A stretch of 64,000 nucleotides of DNA from Deltaproteobacteria bacterium (GCA_020060215.1 JAGVAP010000016.1:1-64000); one strand, 5' to 3'. Shown: positions 8,758 to 18,474, counted from the stretch's first letter. Notes: generated by a model from the letters alone, not told the origin. Numbers and translations are program-made.

Positions 8758-10395
8758 ATGGCCAAGTTACCAAAGCCCGAAGAGCTTTCGAGATTCAGCC
8801 ATACCCCGCCCCTCATGCGGGGATGGATGAACACGACCCCCGTGGAGATCAAGCCGGGGATCTTCTGCTATGCCGGGAAACCCGCGAACCTTCAATACCT
8901 CGGACTCCCCAATCCCAGGGACTGGTCGCCCACGGATGAGGACTGGAAGCTCCCCTCCAACTGGAAGGAGATCGTCCTCGAGGGGCTGAGGGAGAGGCTG
9001 GAGAAGTTCAGGTCCCTGAAGATCTTCATGGATATCTGCGTTCGATGCGGGGCCTGCGCGGACAAGTGCCACTTCTTCATCGGAGGGGGGGATCCGAAGA
9101 ACATGCCGGTCTTGCGGGCGGAGCTCCTCCGATCCGTCTACCGGAAGGAATTCACCAAGGCCGGCAAGCTCCTGGGGATGTTTGCGGGCGCGCGGGAGCT
9201 GACCAGCGATGTCCTGAAGGAGTGGTGGTACTACTTCTTCCAGTGCACCGAGTGCCGCCGCTGCTCCCTCTTCTGCCCCTACGGCATCGACACGGCGGAG
9301 ATCACGATCATCGGCAGGGAGCTCCTGAACCTGCTCGGGCTGAACACGGACTGGATCTCCGCGCCTGCCGCGAACTGCTACCGGACGGGCAACCACCTCG
9401 GGATCCAGCCCCATGCCTACAAGGACATGATCGACTTCTTCCTGGATGACCTCGAGGAGATCACGGGTGTCCGGATGGAGCCGACCTTCAACCGCAAGGG
9501 CGCCGAGATCCTCTTCATCACGCCCTCCGGGGACGTGTTCGCCGATCCGGGCACCTATACCTGCATGGGTTATCTCACCCTGTTCCATTATCTGCAGTCC
9601 ATGGGCCTGGACATCACCTGGAGCACCTTTGCCTCCGAGGGCGGGAACTTCGGGTACTTCACCAGCCACGAGATGGCCAAGAGGCTGAACGCCAAGATGT
9701 ATGCGGAGGCCAAGCGCCTCGGGGTGAAGTGGATCCTCGGCGGGGAGTGCGGCCACATGTGGAGGGTCATCAACCAGTACATGGACACCTTCAATGGTCC
9801 CGCGGATCACCTGGAGATGCCGGTGTCCCCCATTACCGGGACCAGGTTCGAGAACGCCGCCCAGACGAAGATGGTTCACATCACCGAGTTCACGTCGGAC
9901 CTGATCAAGAACGGCAAGCTGAAGCTGGACCCGAGCCGGAACGACAACCTGGTCGTGACCTACCACGACTCCTGCAACACCTCCCGCGGCATGGGGCTTT
10001 TCGAAGAGCCCCGGTACGTCATCAGGAACACGTGCAACCATTTTTACGAAATGCCCGAGAACACCGTCCGGGAGCAGACCTTCTGCTGCGGGAGCGGGTC
10101 CGGGCTGAACGCGGGAGAGAACATGGAGCTGAGGCTCCGGGGGGGGCTCCCCAGGGCCAACGCGGTGAAATTCGTGAATGAGAAGCACGGGGTCAACATG
10201 CTGGCCTGTGTCTGCGCCATCGACCGGGCGGTCCTGCCCCCGCTCATGGACTACTGGGTGCCGGGCGTTGCGGTCACGGGCGTCCATGAGCTGGTGGGGA
10301 ACGCGTTGATCCTGGAAGGGGAGAAGGAGCGAACCACCAACTTCAGGGGCGACCCCCTTCCGGGGATGGAGGAGGGGGAGGAGGAAGAAGAATAA
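8758..10395 (+). CDS. dsrK: sulfate reduction electron transfer complex subunit DsrK
   Basis: DsrK is the cytoplasmic HdrD-like catalytic subunit thought to reduce the DsrC trisulfide. The 545-residue protein has two cubane motifs, CVRCGACADKC and CTECRRCSLFCP, near residues 97-180. Two CCG-type regions follow, the second with TFCCGSGSGLNAGEN, as expected for a non-cubane [4Fe-4S] site. Its ATG has AAGGAG upstream, and its stop overlaps the dsrJ start by one base. A glutamate-rich tail ends the protein. Confidence 0.96.
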   Translation: MAKLPKPEELSRFSHTPPLMRGWMNTTPVEIKPGIFCYAGKPANLQYLGLPNPRDWSPTDEDWKLPSNWKEIVLEGLRERLEKFRSLKIFMDICVRCGACADKCHFFIGGGDPKNMPVLRAELLRSVYRKEFTKAGKLLGMFAGARELTSDVLKEWWYYFFQCTECRRCSLFCPYGIDTAEITIIGRELLNLLGLNTDWISAPAANCYRTGNHLGIQPHAYKDMIDFFLDDLEEITGVRMEPTFNRKGAEILFITPSGDVFADPGTYTCMGYLTLFHYLQSMGLDITWSTFASEGGNFGYFTSHEMAKRLNAKMYAEAKRLGVKWILGGECGHMWRVINQYMDTFNGPADHLEMPVSPITGTRFENAAQTKMVHITEFTSDLIKNGKLKLDPSRNDNLVVTYHDSCNTSRGMGLFEEPRYVIRNTCNHFYEMPENTVREQTFCCGSGSGLNAGENMELRLRGGLPRANAVKFVNEKHGVNMLACVCAIDRAVLPPLMDYWVPGVAVTGVHELVGNALILEGEKERTTNFRGDPLPGMEEGEEEEE

Positions 10396-10781
10396 TGTAT
10401 GACGGCGGCAAGATCATAGCGGGCCTGGTCATCGGTCTCGGGCTGTTTCTGTTTCCCTTCTACTACAATGCGGGGGAAGCCAAGAAGGTGCCGGATCCTG
10501 TGCTCACGGACAAGGCCAAGGCGGCCAAGGAGTGTATTTGGCCGAAGGAGTACATGAAGACGGATCATATGAAGGTGCTCGACGTCTGGAGAGAAGTGGT
10601 CGTGCGGGACGCCCAGAGGTACTACAAGGGCAGCGGCGACAAGGATTACTTCATGAGCCTTCAGGTGACCTGCATGGAGTGCCACTCCAACAAGAGCAAG
10701 TTCTGCGACCAGTGTCACGACTACCTGGGGGTGGACCCGTACTGTTGGGATTGCCACATCGCGCCTAAGGAGAATAATTGA
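10395..10781 (+). CDS. dsrJ: sulfate reduction triheme cytochrome DsrJ
   Basis: DsrJ is a periplasmic triheme cytochrome c anchored by an uncleaved N-terminal helix (residues 6-22, IIAGLVIGLGLFLFPFYY). Three CXXCH sites occur in the last 40 residues: CMECH, CDQCH and CWDCH. At 128 residues it has normal length. Its start overlaps the dsrK stop, and its own TGA overlaps the dsrO start codon, so all are translationally coupled. Confidence 0.95.
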   Translation: MYDGGKIIAGLVIGLGLFLFPFYYNAGEAKKVPDPVLTDKAKAAKECIWPKEYMKTDHMKVLDVWREVVVRDAQRYYKGSGDKDYFMSLQVTCMECHSNKSKFCDQCHDYLGVDPYCWDCHIAPKENN

Positions 10782-11581
10782 TGGCCATGGATCGAAGAGA
10801 ATTCCTCAAGATAGCAGGAGCCGCCGCGCTCCTGGGGATAGGCGGGAAGGGGGCGTTCGAACTCCTGGCCCCCGGACAGGTGGAGGCCGCACTCAAGTCC
10901 GTTCCTCTCACGGCGGGGAGCAAGTGGGGGATGGTGATGGACCTGAGCAAGCTGGATGACCCGCTCATGGACAAGTGCGCCGAGGCCTGCCACCGGGTCC
11001 ACAATGTCCCGAACCTCGGGAACCCCAAGGATGAGATCAAGTGGCTCTGGAAAGAGACCTACGAGCATACCTTCCCCGGCCAGGAACACGAGTACATGGC
11101 GGAGAAGTACCACGGCAGGAACGTCCTGGTCCTCTGCAACCACTGCACCAACCCGCCCTGCGCCAGGGCATGCCCCACCAAGGCCACCTGGAAGCGGTCG
11201 GACGGCATCGTGATGATGGACATGCATCGCTGCATCGGGTGCCGGTTCTGCATGGCCGCCTGCCCGTACGGGGCCAGGAGCTTCAACTGGGGGGATCCGC
11301 GGCTCGCGCCCAAGGAGCTGAACCCGATCTTCCCGAGCAACCCCGACCATCCCACGAGGACCAAAGGGGTGGTGGAGAAGTGCACCTTCTGTTCGGAGAG
11401 GATCGCGGCGGGGGAACTGCCCGCCTGTGTCGAGGCCGCCAACGAGGTGAGGCCGGGCGCCATCATCTTCGGAGACCTGGATGCCCCCGGATCGGAGATC
11501 CGAAAGATCCTACGGGAGCATTATTCGATCCGCAGAAAATCAGAACTGGGTACAGGGCCCAATATCTACTACATCGTATGA
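10781..11581 (+). CDS. dsrO: sulfate reduction electron transfer complex subunit DsrO
   Basis: DsrO is the periplasmic iron-sulfur subunit of DsrMKJOP. A Tat signal is evident (DRREFLKIAGAAALLGIGG). Cysteine clusters HCTNPPCARACP, RCIGCRFCMAACPYGA and CTFCSERIAAGELPAC fit four [4Fe-4S] sites of the NrfC/HybA type. The ATG at 10781 overlaps the dsrJ TGA and follows AAGGAGA at a suitable distance. It should pass electrons between DsrJ hemes and the DsrP membrane subunit. Confidence 0.95.
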   Translation: MAMDRREFLKIAGAAALLGIGGKGAFELLAPGQVEAALKSVPLTAGSKWGMVMDLSKLDDPLMDKCAEACHRVHNVPNLGNPKDEIKWLWKETYEHTFPGQEHEYMAEKYHGRNVLVLCNHCTNPPCARACPTKATWKRSDGIVMMDMHRCIGCRFCMAACPYGARSFNWGDPRLAPKELNPIFPSNPDHPTRTKGVVEKCTFCSERIAAGELPACVEAANEVRPGAIIFGDLDAPGSEIRKILREHYSIRRKSELGTGPNIYYIV

Positions 11582-11588
11582 GGTGGTT

Positions 11589-12746
11589 ATGCTTGAGAAG
11601 GCAATCAAGGGAAGTCAGGCATACTGGGGGTGGCTGCTCTGCCTCGTGATCATCATGGGGGCAGGGTTTGTCACGTATCTCTACCAGTTTTCCGAAGGGC
11701 TGAAGATCACGGGCATGAGCAGGGACGTCTCCTGGGGGTTCTATATCGGCCAGCTCACCTATTTTGTCGGGGTGGCCGCCTCCGGCGTGATGGTCGTCCT
11801 GCCATACTACCTCCATGACTTCAAGGCATTCGGCCGGATCACCATCCTCGGAGAGTTCCTGGCCGTCGCGTCCATCGTCATGTGCGGCCTCTTCGTCATG
11901 GTGGATCTCGGGAACATCCCCAGGATGCTGAACATCATCCTCTATCCGAATCCGACCTCGATCCTGTTCTGGGACATGATCGTGCTCAATACCTACCTCC
12001 TCCTCAACATCGTCATCGGCTGGAACGTCCTCAGCGCGGAGCGGAAGGGCATGCACTATCCCCAGTGGGTGAAGACCTTGATCTACATCTCCATCCCGTG
12101 GGCATTCAGCATCCACACGGTCACGGCCTTCCTGTATGCCGGTCTCCCGGGCAGGCACTACTGGCTGACCGCGATCATGGCGGCACGCTTCCTCTCCTCG
12201 GCCTTTGCCTCGGGGCCGGCCATCCTCATCCTGATCTGCATGATCGTGAGGAAGGTAAGCAAGTTCGACCCCGGCGAGGTGCAGATCCGGACCCTGGGCG
12301 GAATCGTCGCCTACGCCATGATCCTCAACGTGTTCTTCTTTCTCCTGGAGCTCTTCACCGCCTTTTACAGCCAGATCCCGGGCCACATGCACCCGATCGT
12401 CTACCTCTTTGCGGGGCTGGACGGGTATGACAAGCTCGTTCCCTGGATGTGGACGGCGGCCTTCTTCGGCATTGCATCGGTGGTGTTGCTGGTCATTCCT
12501 GCCGTGCGGCGGAACCTCCGGACCTTGACCATCGCCTGCGTCTGCGTGGTGATCGCCACCTGGATCGACAAGGGCTTCGGTCTCGTGATCGGCGGTTTCA
12601 TCCCCAACCCCTTCGAGAGGGTGTTCGAGTACTGGCCGACGACGCCGGAGATCCTGATCAGCATGGGTGTGTGGGCTACGGGGTTCTTCATCCTCACCGT
12701 GCTCTACAAGATCACCGTCTCCGTCAAGGAGGAGGTGGCCGGCTAA
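11589..12746 (+). CDS. dsrP: sulfate reduction electron transfer complex subunit DsrP
   Basis: DsrP is an NrfD/PsrC-type integral membrane quinone-interacting subunit. From MLEKAIKGSQAYWGWLLCLV onward it shows about ten transmembrane stretches, including GFYIGQLTYFVGVAASGVMV and FWDMIVLNTYLLLNIVIGWN. The frame is open further upstream, but the ATG at 11589 follows TGAGGTGG and lies eight bases after dsrO. It closes the operon, and a hairpin terminator follows. Confidence 0.95.
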   Translation: MLEKAIKGSQAYWGWLLCLVIIMGAGFVTYLYQFSEGLKITGMSRDVSWGFYIGQLTYFVGVAASGVMVVLPYYLHDFKAFGRITILGEFLAVASIVMCGLFVMVDLGNIPRMLNIILYPNPTSILFWDMIVLNTYLLLNIVIGWNVLSAERKGMHYPQWVKTLIYISIPWAFSIHTVTAFLYAGLPGRHYWLTAIMAARFLSSAFASGPAILILICMIVRKVSKFDPGEVQIRTLGGIVAYAMILNVFFFLLELFTAFYSQIPGHMHPIVYLFAGLDGYDKLVPWMWTAAFFGIASVVLLVIPAVRRNLRTLTIACVCVVIATWIDKGFGLVIGGFIPNPFERVFEYWPTTPEILISMGVWATGFFILTVLYKITVSVKEEVAG

Positions 12747-12765
12747 GGGTATCCATGTACGAGAG

Positions 12766-12800
12766 ACGGGCTTTTCCCGAACCGGGATAAGCCCGTTTTT
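12766..12800 (+). terminator. rho-independent terminator of the dsr operon
   Basis: A hairpin with arms ACGGGCTTTTCCCG and CGGGATAAGCCCGT is followed by a T run. It lies 20 bases after the dsrP stop and should end the dsrMKJOP transcript. Confidence 0.8.
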
Positions 12801-12860
12801 CTTGCAGAAAAAACCCGCCGGTGTGGACTTGTAAGTTACAGAAAATGGGGTATAAAAAGC

Positions 12861-12889
12861 TTGACACCCCCATTTCCCTTTGTTAAAGA
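12861..12889 (+). promoter_or_regulatory. putative promoter of the ferredoxin gene
   Basis: TTGACA is followed after 17 bases by TAAAGA. The minus-ten element is weak, but position and spacing fit the ferredoxin gene starting at 12982. Confidence 0.4.
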
Positions 12890-12981
12890 TCACAAAAGTT
12901 GCTGTTTGGGAAAGTGCGGCCCCAGATCCGGGAGATGGGCGAAGGCCAGTCATTTCAATAAAATAGTGGAGGTGCAAGAAG

Positions 12982-13170
12982 ATGGGATATGAAGTAACCG
13001 TGGATCCGGACAAGTGCGAAGGCTGTGAGGAGTGCGTAGAGGTTTGCCCCGTGGATGTCTACGAGATCCAAGACGGGAAATCCGTTCCGGTGAATGCAGA
13101 AGAGTGTCTGGGCTGTGAGAGTTGCGTGGAGGTCTGCGACCAGGAAGCGATCACGGTCACCGAGGTATAA
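12982..13170 (+). CDS. small 2x[4Fe-4S] ferredoxin
   Basis: This acidic 62-residue electron carrier has two clostridial-type motifs, CEGCEECVEVCP and CLGCESCVEVCD. In the second, the usual proline after the fourth cysteine is replaced by aspartate. AGTGGAGGTG precedes the ATG. It is flanked by its own promoter-like sequence and terminator, so it is a single-gene unit between the Dsr complex and cytochrome c3. It could serve the ferredoxin-linked ETF or other redox enzymes of the window. Confidence 0.92.
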   Translation: MGYEVTVDPDKCEGCEECVEVCPVDVYEIQDGKSVPVNAEECLGCESCVEVCDQEAITVTEV

Positions 13171-13194
13171 AAACCAATTCCGGCGCACGAGAGA

Positions 13195-13230
13195 ACGCCG
13201 CTCCGTCCAGGTGGGAGAGGCGTTTTTTTT
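13195..13230 (+). terminator. rho-independent terminator after ferredoxin
   Basis: ACGCC-GCTCC pairs with GGGAG-A-GGCGT around an eight-base loop, followed by nine T residues. Confidence 0.75.
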
Positions 13231-13301
13231 TGTCGACAGAACATCGGTCCTGTAAGTCGCACAGGGCCTATTCTTTTGCAGGACTCATTGCTTTCCAAAC
13301 A

Positions 13302-13331
13302 GGAAAGGCCGCTCCAACGAGCGGCCTTTCC
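13302..13331 (-). terminator. hairpin terminator downstream of cytochrome c3
   Basis: A perfect 12-base stem, GGAAAGGCCGCT and AGCGGCCTTTCC, encloses CCAACG. It lies 33 bases beyond the cytochrome stop on the minus strand and can act in either direction, since short A/T tracts lie within both arms. Confidence 0.6.
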
Positions 13332-13363
13332 GTTCTCCGGATCGCACCGTGCGCTTCGAAGGG

Positions 13364-13771
13364 CTACTTCGACTGGTGGCAATCGTTGCACTTCTTGTAA
13401 GGCGCTTCTTTGTCCTTCAGCTGTTTGTGGCAGGTCTGGCAGTTCTTGTGAAAAGCCGTCTGGAGTTTATCCGCACCCGCCTTCTTCTCTTCGGGGTCGT
13501 GGCAGGCGCTGCACTTCTGTACCGGGTCCCCCTCTTTCCAGACGTTCTTGCCGTCTTTGAAGACGTGATGGCATTCGTCGCATTTTACCTTGTAGTCTAC
13601 AGAATGTTTCTTGTGAGTGAGTTTTACGGGCCCTTTCTTGTCGGACTTGTATCCCTTGTTTTCGATACTGATGACATCCGGGACATCCGCCGCAGTGAGG
13701 GCGCCCACAGCTAGAAAGATCAAGCCGGTGAAAATCGCCGCCATGATCAGCCTAAGCTTCGCCTTGTCCAT
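13364..13771 (-). CDS. class III tetraheme cytochrome c3
   Basis: Periplasmic tetraheme cytochrome, 135 residues with a cleavable signal ending near LTAADVP. Four heme sites are present, CDECHH, CSACH, CQTCH and CNDCH, with additional axial histidines such as LTHKKHSVDY and AFHKNC. Lysine-rich surface and spacing are those of cytochrome c3, the soluble partner of periplasmic hydrogenases and membrane redox complexes in sulfate reducers. AGGTCGG precedes the ATG, and a promoter-like sequence lies about 230 bases upstream. Confidence 0.92.
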   Translation of the reverse strand: MDKAKLRLIMAAIFTGLIFLAVGALTAADVPDVISIENKGYKSDKKGPVKLTHKKHSVDYKVKCDECHHVFKDGKNVWKEGDPVQKCSACHDPEEKKAGADKLQTAFHKNCQTCHKQLKDKEAPYKKCNDCHQSK

Positions 13772-14000
13772 CCCTTTACCGACCTCCTTTCATCCATCCT
13801 CATTTTGATCCTCGTCCTGCAAGGCAGGACATGTTTCTAAAACCGCCGGCTCCGCGTTCTCCATCGTCTGCGCCAAAACGACAGCTCGGGCGGAGAGAAA
13901 TCTTGCGTTCGAAGCAGGAGATCTCCCCGCGCATTCCTTTGCAGGGCGCGAGGCCGAGATGGCATATTGTCTCTGGAAGGCGTCACTGGATATGGGGTGC

Positions 14001-14030
14001 AATATATTAAAATGGGTCGAAAGCTGTCAA
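14001..14030 (-). promoter_or_regulatory. putative promoter for cytochrome c3
   Basis: On the minus strand TTGACA is followed after 18 bases by TATATT. The leader to the cytochrome ATG would be about 230 bases. I see no gene in 13772-14198 apart from this element. Confidence 0.45.
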
Positions 14031-14198
14031 GTTGTATGAGCCGGCGCGGGAAGAGAGAGGGTGAAAAGGCGCCATCCTGGCCTCATTCCTCTTTTTGGGA
14101 GGGCCGAAGGGATATGAAGTTGAGATGGGTAGAAAAGGGTGATAAAGAACCCTCTTCAAACCACGAGGGATCCAGCCATACACGAAAGGCCCATGTAA

Positions 14199-15371
14199 AT
14201 GGAAAATGCGGCGACCGGTTTCCGCTCTCATCTCGGCCTGGCCCTCTTTCTCGCGGCGATCTTCTTCCAGAACTTCATCGCCCGGATCATCATCGCACCC
14301 CTCCTGCCGGCGATCGAGGCGGATCTGGGGCTCTCCCATGCTCAGGCGGGTTCGTTCTTTTTCCTGATGACGGCCGGATACTTCATCGCCCTGATGGGCT
14401 CGGGATTTTTCTCCTCCCGGTTTACCCACAGGGCGACCATCCTCGTCTCCGTCGGGCTTGTCGGGGCTGCCCTCTTACTGGTCGCGGCGAGCAGATCCCT
14501 CTGGACCCTCAGGGCGTCCCTTGTCCTCCTGGGGATGTCCACGGGCCTCTATCTTCCCTCGGGCATCGCCGCCCTCACACAGGCCCTGAACCCAAAGGAC
14601 TGGGGGAAGGGACTGGCCATTCATGAACTCGGTCCGAATCTGGCCTTTGTGGCGGCCCCCCTGATTGCAGAGGTCTCCCTGGGGTGGTTTTCATGGCAGG
14701 GGATCCTGGCCCTTCTCGGAGCCGTGTCCCTGGTGCTCCTCTTGGGCTTCGCGCGATTCGGCAGGGGCGGGGATTTCCCGGGTCAGGCCCCAGGCGCGGC
14801 TTCCTTCGGCGCTCTCGCAGGGGATCCGCTCTTCTGGGTCATGATCGGACTGTTCGGCCTGGGGGTGGCCGGCTCCCTCGGCATCTATGCGATGCTCCCG
14901 CTCTACCTGGTGGTCGAGCAAGGGATGGAAGCGGGTTGGGCCAACACCCTCATAGCGCTCTCGAGGGTATCAGGACTTGGGACCGCCTTTGTTGCCGGAT
15001 TTGCCTCCGATCGCTTCGGAGCCAGGCGGACCGTGTTCGGGGTCCTGCTGCTTACCGGGGCAACCACTGTCCTTCTGGGGGTCTCTCATCGGCCGTTCCT
15101 CACCTTCCTCGTGCTTCTTCAGCCCGCCCTCTCCACCTGCTTCTTTCCCCCGGCCCTGGCCGCGCTCTCTTCCATAGGTCTTCCCGTGTCGCGCAATGTG
15201 GCTGTCTCCCTGACGATCCCCCTGGCCTTTCTCCTCGGCGGCGGAGTCGCGCCGACCTTTATCGGAATGATGGGGGACGCGGGGCTGTTCAGCCTGGGGA
15301 TTATGCTGGTCGGTGTTCTGCTCCTGGGCGGATCCCTCCTCACGCTGACGCTGCGGCGGGGCGAGGGGTGA
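14199..15371 (+). CDS. MFS transporter
   Basis: This inner-membrane protein of 390 residues has about twelve hydrophobic helices in two halves and no large soluble domain. It belongs to the major facilitator superfamily of permease/exporter type (YbfB/CynX-like appearance). The substrate is not evident. It stands alone, converging with the DNA glycosylase gene at 15449. Confidence 0.8.
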   Translation: MENAATGFRSHLGLALFLAAIFFQNFIARIIIAPLLPAIEADLGLSHAQAGSFFFLMTAGYFIALMGSGFFSSRFTHRATILVSVGLVGAALLLVAASRSLWTLRASLVLLGMSTGLYLPSGIAALTQALNPKDWGKGLAIHELGPNLAFVAAPLIAEVSLGWFSWQGILALLGAVSLVLLLGFARFGRGGDFPGQAPGAASFGALAGDPLFWVMIGLFGLGVAGSLGIYAMLPLYLVVEQGMEAGWANTLIALSRVSGLGTAFVAGFASDRFGARRTVFGVLLLTGATTVLLGVSHRPFLTFLVLLQPALSTCFFPPALAALSSIGLPVSRNVAVSLTIPLAFLLGGGVAPTFIGMMGDAGLFSLGIMLVGVLLLGGSLLTLTLRRGEG

Positions 15372-15448
15372 CCAACCTGAAGAAGGGGAGAAATGGGGGG
15401 ACCGACGGGTCCTGAATCGACGAGGCTACCGCTCATTCACGTGAGCGA

Positions 15449-16141
15449 TTACCTCCCGGCGAGGGAGCGGTCCTGGCCCCAGTCTCGGAGAGGGCACTCT
15501 TCGCACTTCGGGACCTTTCGGCAAACATCCTTACCGGTCCTCACGATCAGGGCATGGAATTCGTTGAAGAGCTGCGGGTCCGGTGGGAGGTTGTCCATGA
15601 ACAGAGACTGGAGATCTTCGTAGGTGATCTGCTCGTCCACCATGCCGTGGCGGGAGAGAATACGGTAGGTGTACGCGTCCACGACAAAGAAGGGGGCGCC
15701 TGCCGCGTAAAGGAGGATGCTGTCGGCGGTCTCCCTGCCGATCCCGTTTACGGAAAGGAGCCTCCGCCTCAGTTCTTCCGGGGAATCCGCGGTCATCCGG
15801 TCGAGATCCCCCCCATAAGGCTCGATGATCAGCCGGATGAGGTTTTTGAGCCTCTTGGCCTTCACGTTGTAATAACCGGCAGGGCGGATCTCCTCGGCCA
15901 GCTCGGATAGGGGGCAGGATTCCAGTCCGCCGACCGAGAGCAGCCCCTTTCGCTTGAGGTTGCGGATCGCCTTCTCGACATTTTTCCAGTTCGTATTCTG
16001 GGTCAGGACCGCGCCGACGACGATCTCGATCTTCGTCTCCCCCGGCCACCAGTACTGCGGGCCGAACCGGTCGAAGAGGAGACGATACATCTCGGTCAGT
16101 CTCTGACCGGTCAGAGTATGCACGAGGGATTCATCGATCAT
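15449..16141 (-). CDS. endonuclease III-superfamily DNA glycosylase, MagIII-like
   Basis: This 230-residue HhH-GPD DNA repair glycosylase shows the helix-hairpin-helix NGIGRETADSILLYA and the catalytic aspartate in FFVVDAYTYRI. Glutamate stands where bifunctional EndoIII has its Schiff-base lysine (GRE in place of GRK), so monofunctional base removal like MagIII is expected. The C-terminal cluster region has only three of four cysteines in order (CRKVPKCEECPLRDWG); the last position is glycine. An intact [4Fe-4S] cluster is therefore doubtful. Likely substrate is alkylated purine, but this is inferred from family. Confidence 0.8.
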   Translation of the reverse strand: MIDESLVHTLTGQRLTEMYRLLFDRFGPQYWWPGETKIEIVVGAVLTQNTNWKNVEKAIRNLKRKGLLSVGGLESCPLSELAEEIRPAGYYNVKAKRLKNLIRLIIEPYGGDLDRMTADSPEELRRRLLSVNGIGRETADSILLYAAGAPFFVVDAYTYRILSRHGMVDEQITYEDLQSLFMDNLPPDPQLFNEFHALIVRTGKDVCRKVPKCEECPLRDWGQDRSLAGR

Positions 16142-16264
16142 TGGTCATCTATCACTTTTCGTTCATCCCTTGGAAGACGTCGCCGCGTTGTCCTGTTCAA
16201 GCGAGCAAACTGCAGGAGGGAATGCGGGCAATGGGCCGGGCTTGTCGATCCAGCCGAAGGCATA

Positions 16265-16306
16265 AATGATAAATGCGAAATGACAAATGATCAATGACAA
16301 TTGACA
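16265..16306 (+). repeat. degenerate AATGACAA-type intergenic repeat
   Basis: The stretch before the EF-G promoter repeats AAATGATAAATG, GAAATGACAAATG and ATCAATGACAA. A much longer relative lies at 26131-26230, between the two mutase genes. Confidence 0.5.
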
Positions 16307-16329
16307 CCCGGGCGAAGATACTCTACCTT
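16301..16329 (+). promoter_or_regulatory. putative promoter of the EF-G gene
   Basis: TTGACA is followed after 17 bases by TACCTT. Transcription would start near 16336, which argues against the in-frame ATG at 16341 and for the start at 16431. Confidence 0.45.
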
Positions 16330-16430
16330 ATTAAGTTCAGATGTCGACGAGTGAGGGCGGGCCGGGGACCTCTGAACGCAGTCCGCCTTTTTATTTTATC
16401 CAGAAGAGCCGGTTCGAGGGCCGCTTCTCC

Positions 16431-18464
16431 ATGTCTCCAGCGCCGAAATTGGAAAAGACGAGAAATTTAGGCATCATCGCCCATATCGATGCGGGAAAGA
16501 CGACCATCACCGAGCGCATTCTCTACTACGCGGGACGTGTCCACAAGATGGGTGAGGTCCATGACGGTGAAGCCACGATGGACTGGATGGTGGAAGAGAG
16601 GGAGAGGGGGATCACCATCACCTCCGCGGTGACCTCCGTCCTCTGGAAGGGCCACAACGTAAACATCATCGACACACCCGGGCACGTGGACTTTACCGTG
16701 GAGGTGGAACGGTCGCTGAGGGTCCTGGACGGGGCGATCGGCGTCTTCTGCGCGGTCGGGGGGGTGGAGCCCCAGTCGGAAACCGTGTGGCACCAGGCCG
16801 ACCGGTACAAGGTCCCCAAGATCGCGTTCATCAACAAAATGGATCGGATCGGAGCCGACTTCTATCGTGTTGTGGACATGATCCGGAATCGCCTTGGCGC
16901 CCATCCTCTGATCGTGCAGCTCCCTTGGGGCGCTGAAGACGGCTTCATGGGCGTGATCGATCTCCTGAAGATGAAGGCCGTCGCATGGCAGGAGGAGAGC
17001 CTGGGCGCCGAGTATCAGGAGACGTCGATCCCCGAAGAGCTCATGGAGGAGGCTTCCCGCCACCGGGAGGCGCTGATCGAGTCCCTGGCCGAGCACGATG
17101 ACGCCATCATGGAGAAGTACCTCTCGGAGACCCCCATTGAAGTCGTGGAGCTCAAGCAGTCCATCCGGGCTGCGACGGTCGCACTGAAAGGGGTCCCCAT
17201 CCTGTGCGGTGCAGCCCTGCGGAACAAGGGCATTCAGCCGCTACTGGACGGGATTACGGATTTCCTCCCCTCCCCGGTGGAAGTTCCCCCGATCAGCGGA
17301 CACCATCCGGAGACGGGCAAAGAGGAAGCGCGGCCTACCAGGCCGAAAGGGCCCCTCTCGGCCCTGGCCTTCAAGGTCATGATGGACCAGGGGAGGAAGA
17401 TGACCTATGTCCGCATCTACTCCGGGTCGGTCAAGGCGGGCGACACGGTCTACAATCCAGGCAAGAAGGCCAAGGAGAAGCTGGCGAGGCTCCTCAGGAT
17501 GCACTCCAACAAGAGGGAGAGGATCGACGATGCCTCCGCCGGGGATATCGTGGCCGTCATGGGCCTGAAGCTCACCACCACCGGGGATACCCTCTGCAGC
17601 GAGGATCATCCCATTCTCCTGGAGCCCATCCCCTTCAACACCCCCGTTATCACCATGGCTATCGAGCCGAAACGGGTCCAGGACGAGTCCAGGCTGATGG
17701 ACGCCCTCGCCAAGCTTGCGGAAGAGGACCCGACGTTCCGGTTCAAGATCGACGAAGAGACAGGCCAGACCGTGATGTCCGGGATGGGGGAGCTGCACCT
17801 GGAGATCATCGCCGAGCGGATAAAAAGGGAGTTCTTCGTCGAGACCAACCAGGGCAAACCCCAGGTCGTGTATCGTGAGACGATCCAGAAGAGGGTTCGG
17901 CACGAAGAGGTCTTTCAGAAGGATCTCGGAGGCCAGCAGCATTTTGCAGCGGTGAAGATCGAGCTTTCTCCGCTCCCGAGGGGTGTCGACAACCGCTTCA
18001 CAGACCGTTGCGACAACCCGAACCTCACGCCGGAAATGCTGGCCGCCATTCGGGAAGGGATCGAAGAATCGGCCACAAGCGGGGTGCTGATGGGGTATCC
18101 GGTCATCAATGTGGAGGCCGGTCTGCTGGACGTTCAAATCCACGAAACCTACTCCGATGAGATGGCCTTCCGGATTGCGGCCTCCCTCGCATTCCGAAAC
18201 GGCTGCATGCAGGCGGACCCCATGATCCTCGAGCCCGTGATGAAGGCGGAGATCCTCATCCCCGAGGAATTCATGGGGGAGGTCATCGGAGACCTGAACA
18301 CGAGACAGGGGAAGATAGAACAGATCGCCAGCCGGGGCCCGTTCCAGGTCCTCACCGCCACTGTGCCGCTCTCGAAGATGTTCGGCTATTCCACGGCCCT
18401 CCGCTCCGTCTCCCAGGGGCGGGGCACCTTCACCATGCAGTTCAGCCACTTCGACAAAGTATAA
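16431..18464 (+). CDS. fusA: elongation factor G (EF-G2-like paralogue)
   Basis: This translocation GTPase has about 677 residues. G motifs are clear: [23 protein letters not shown] and NKMD. Domain II, domain IV with GRGVD-like region and the C-terminal EF-G fold follow, ending MQFSHFDKV. The gene stands alone rather than in a str (rpsL-rpsG-fusA-tuf) operon, and the G2 context reads [11 protein letters not shown] where housekeeping EF-G usually has TITSAATTCFW. It is therefore probably the second EF-G found in many deltaproteobacteria, but that needs a tree. Start chosen by homology. Confidence 0.88.
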   Translation: MSPAPKLEKTRNLGIIAHIDAGKTTITERILYYAGRVHKMGEVHDGEATMDWMVEERERGITITSAVTSVLWKGHNVNIIDTPGHVDFTVEVERSLRVLDGAIGVFCAVGGVEPQSETVWHQADRYKVPKIAFINKMDRIGADFYRVVDMIRNRLGAHPLIVQLPWGAEDGFMGVIDLLKMKAVAWQEESLGAEYQETSIPEELMEEASRHREALIESLAEHDDAIMEKYLSETPIEVVELKQSIRAATVALKGVPILCGAALRNKGIQPLLDGITDFLPSPVEVPPISGHHPETGKEEARPTRPKGPLSALAFKVMMDQGRKMTYVRIYSGSVKAGDTVYNPGKKAKEKLARLLRMHSNKRERIDDASAGDIVAVMGLKLTTTGDTLCSEDHPILLEPIPFNTPVITMAIEPKRVQDESRLMDALAKLAEEDPTFRFKIDEETGQTVMSGMGELHLEIIAERIKREFFVETNQGKPQVVYRETIQKRVRHEEVFQKDLGGQQHFAAVKIELSPLPRGVDNRFTDRCDNPNLTPEMLAAIREGIEESATSGVLMGYPVINVEAGLLDVQIHETYSDEMAFRIAASLAFRNGCMQADPMILEPVMKAEILIPEEFMGEVIGDLNTRQGKIEQIASRGPFQVLTATVPLSKMFGYSTALRSVSQGRGTFTMQFSHFDKV

Positions 18465-18474
18465 GAGAAATTGC

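Noticed and set aside
16341..16430. Upstream in-frame ATG of the EF-G gene at 16341
   Set aside because: It lies about five bases from the predicted transcript start and would add a 30-residue extension unlike the family.
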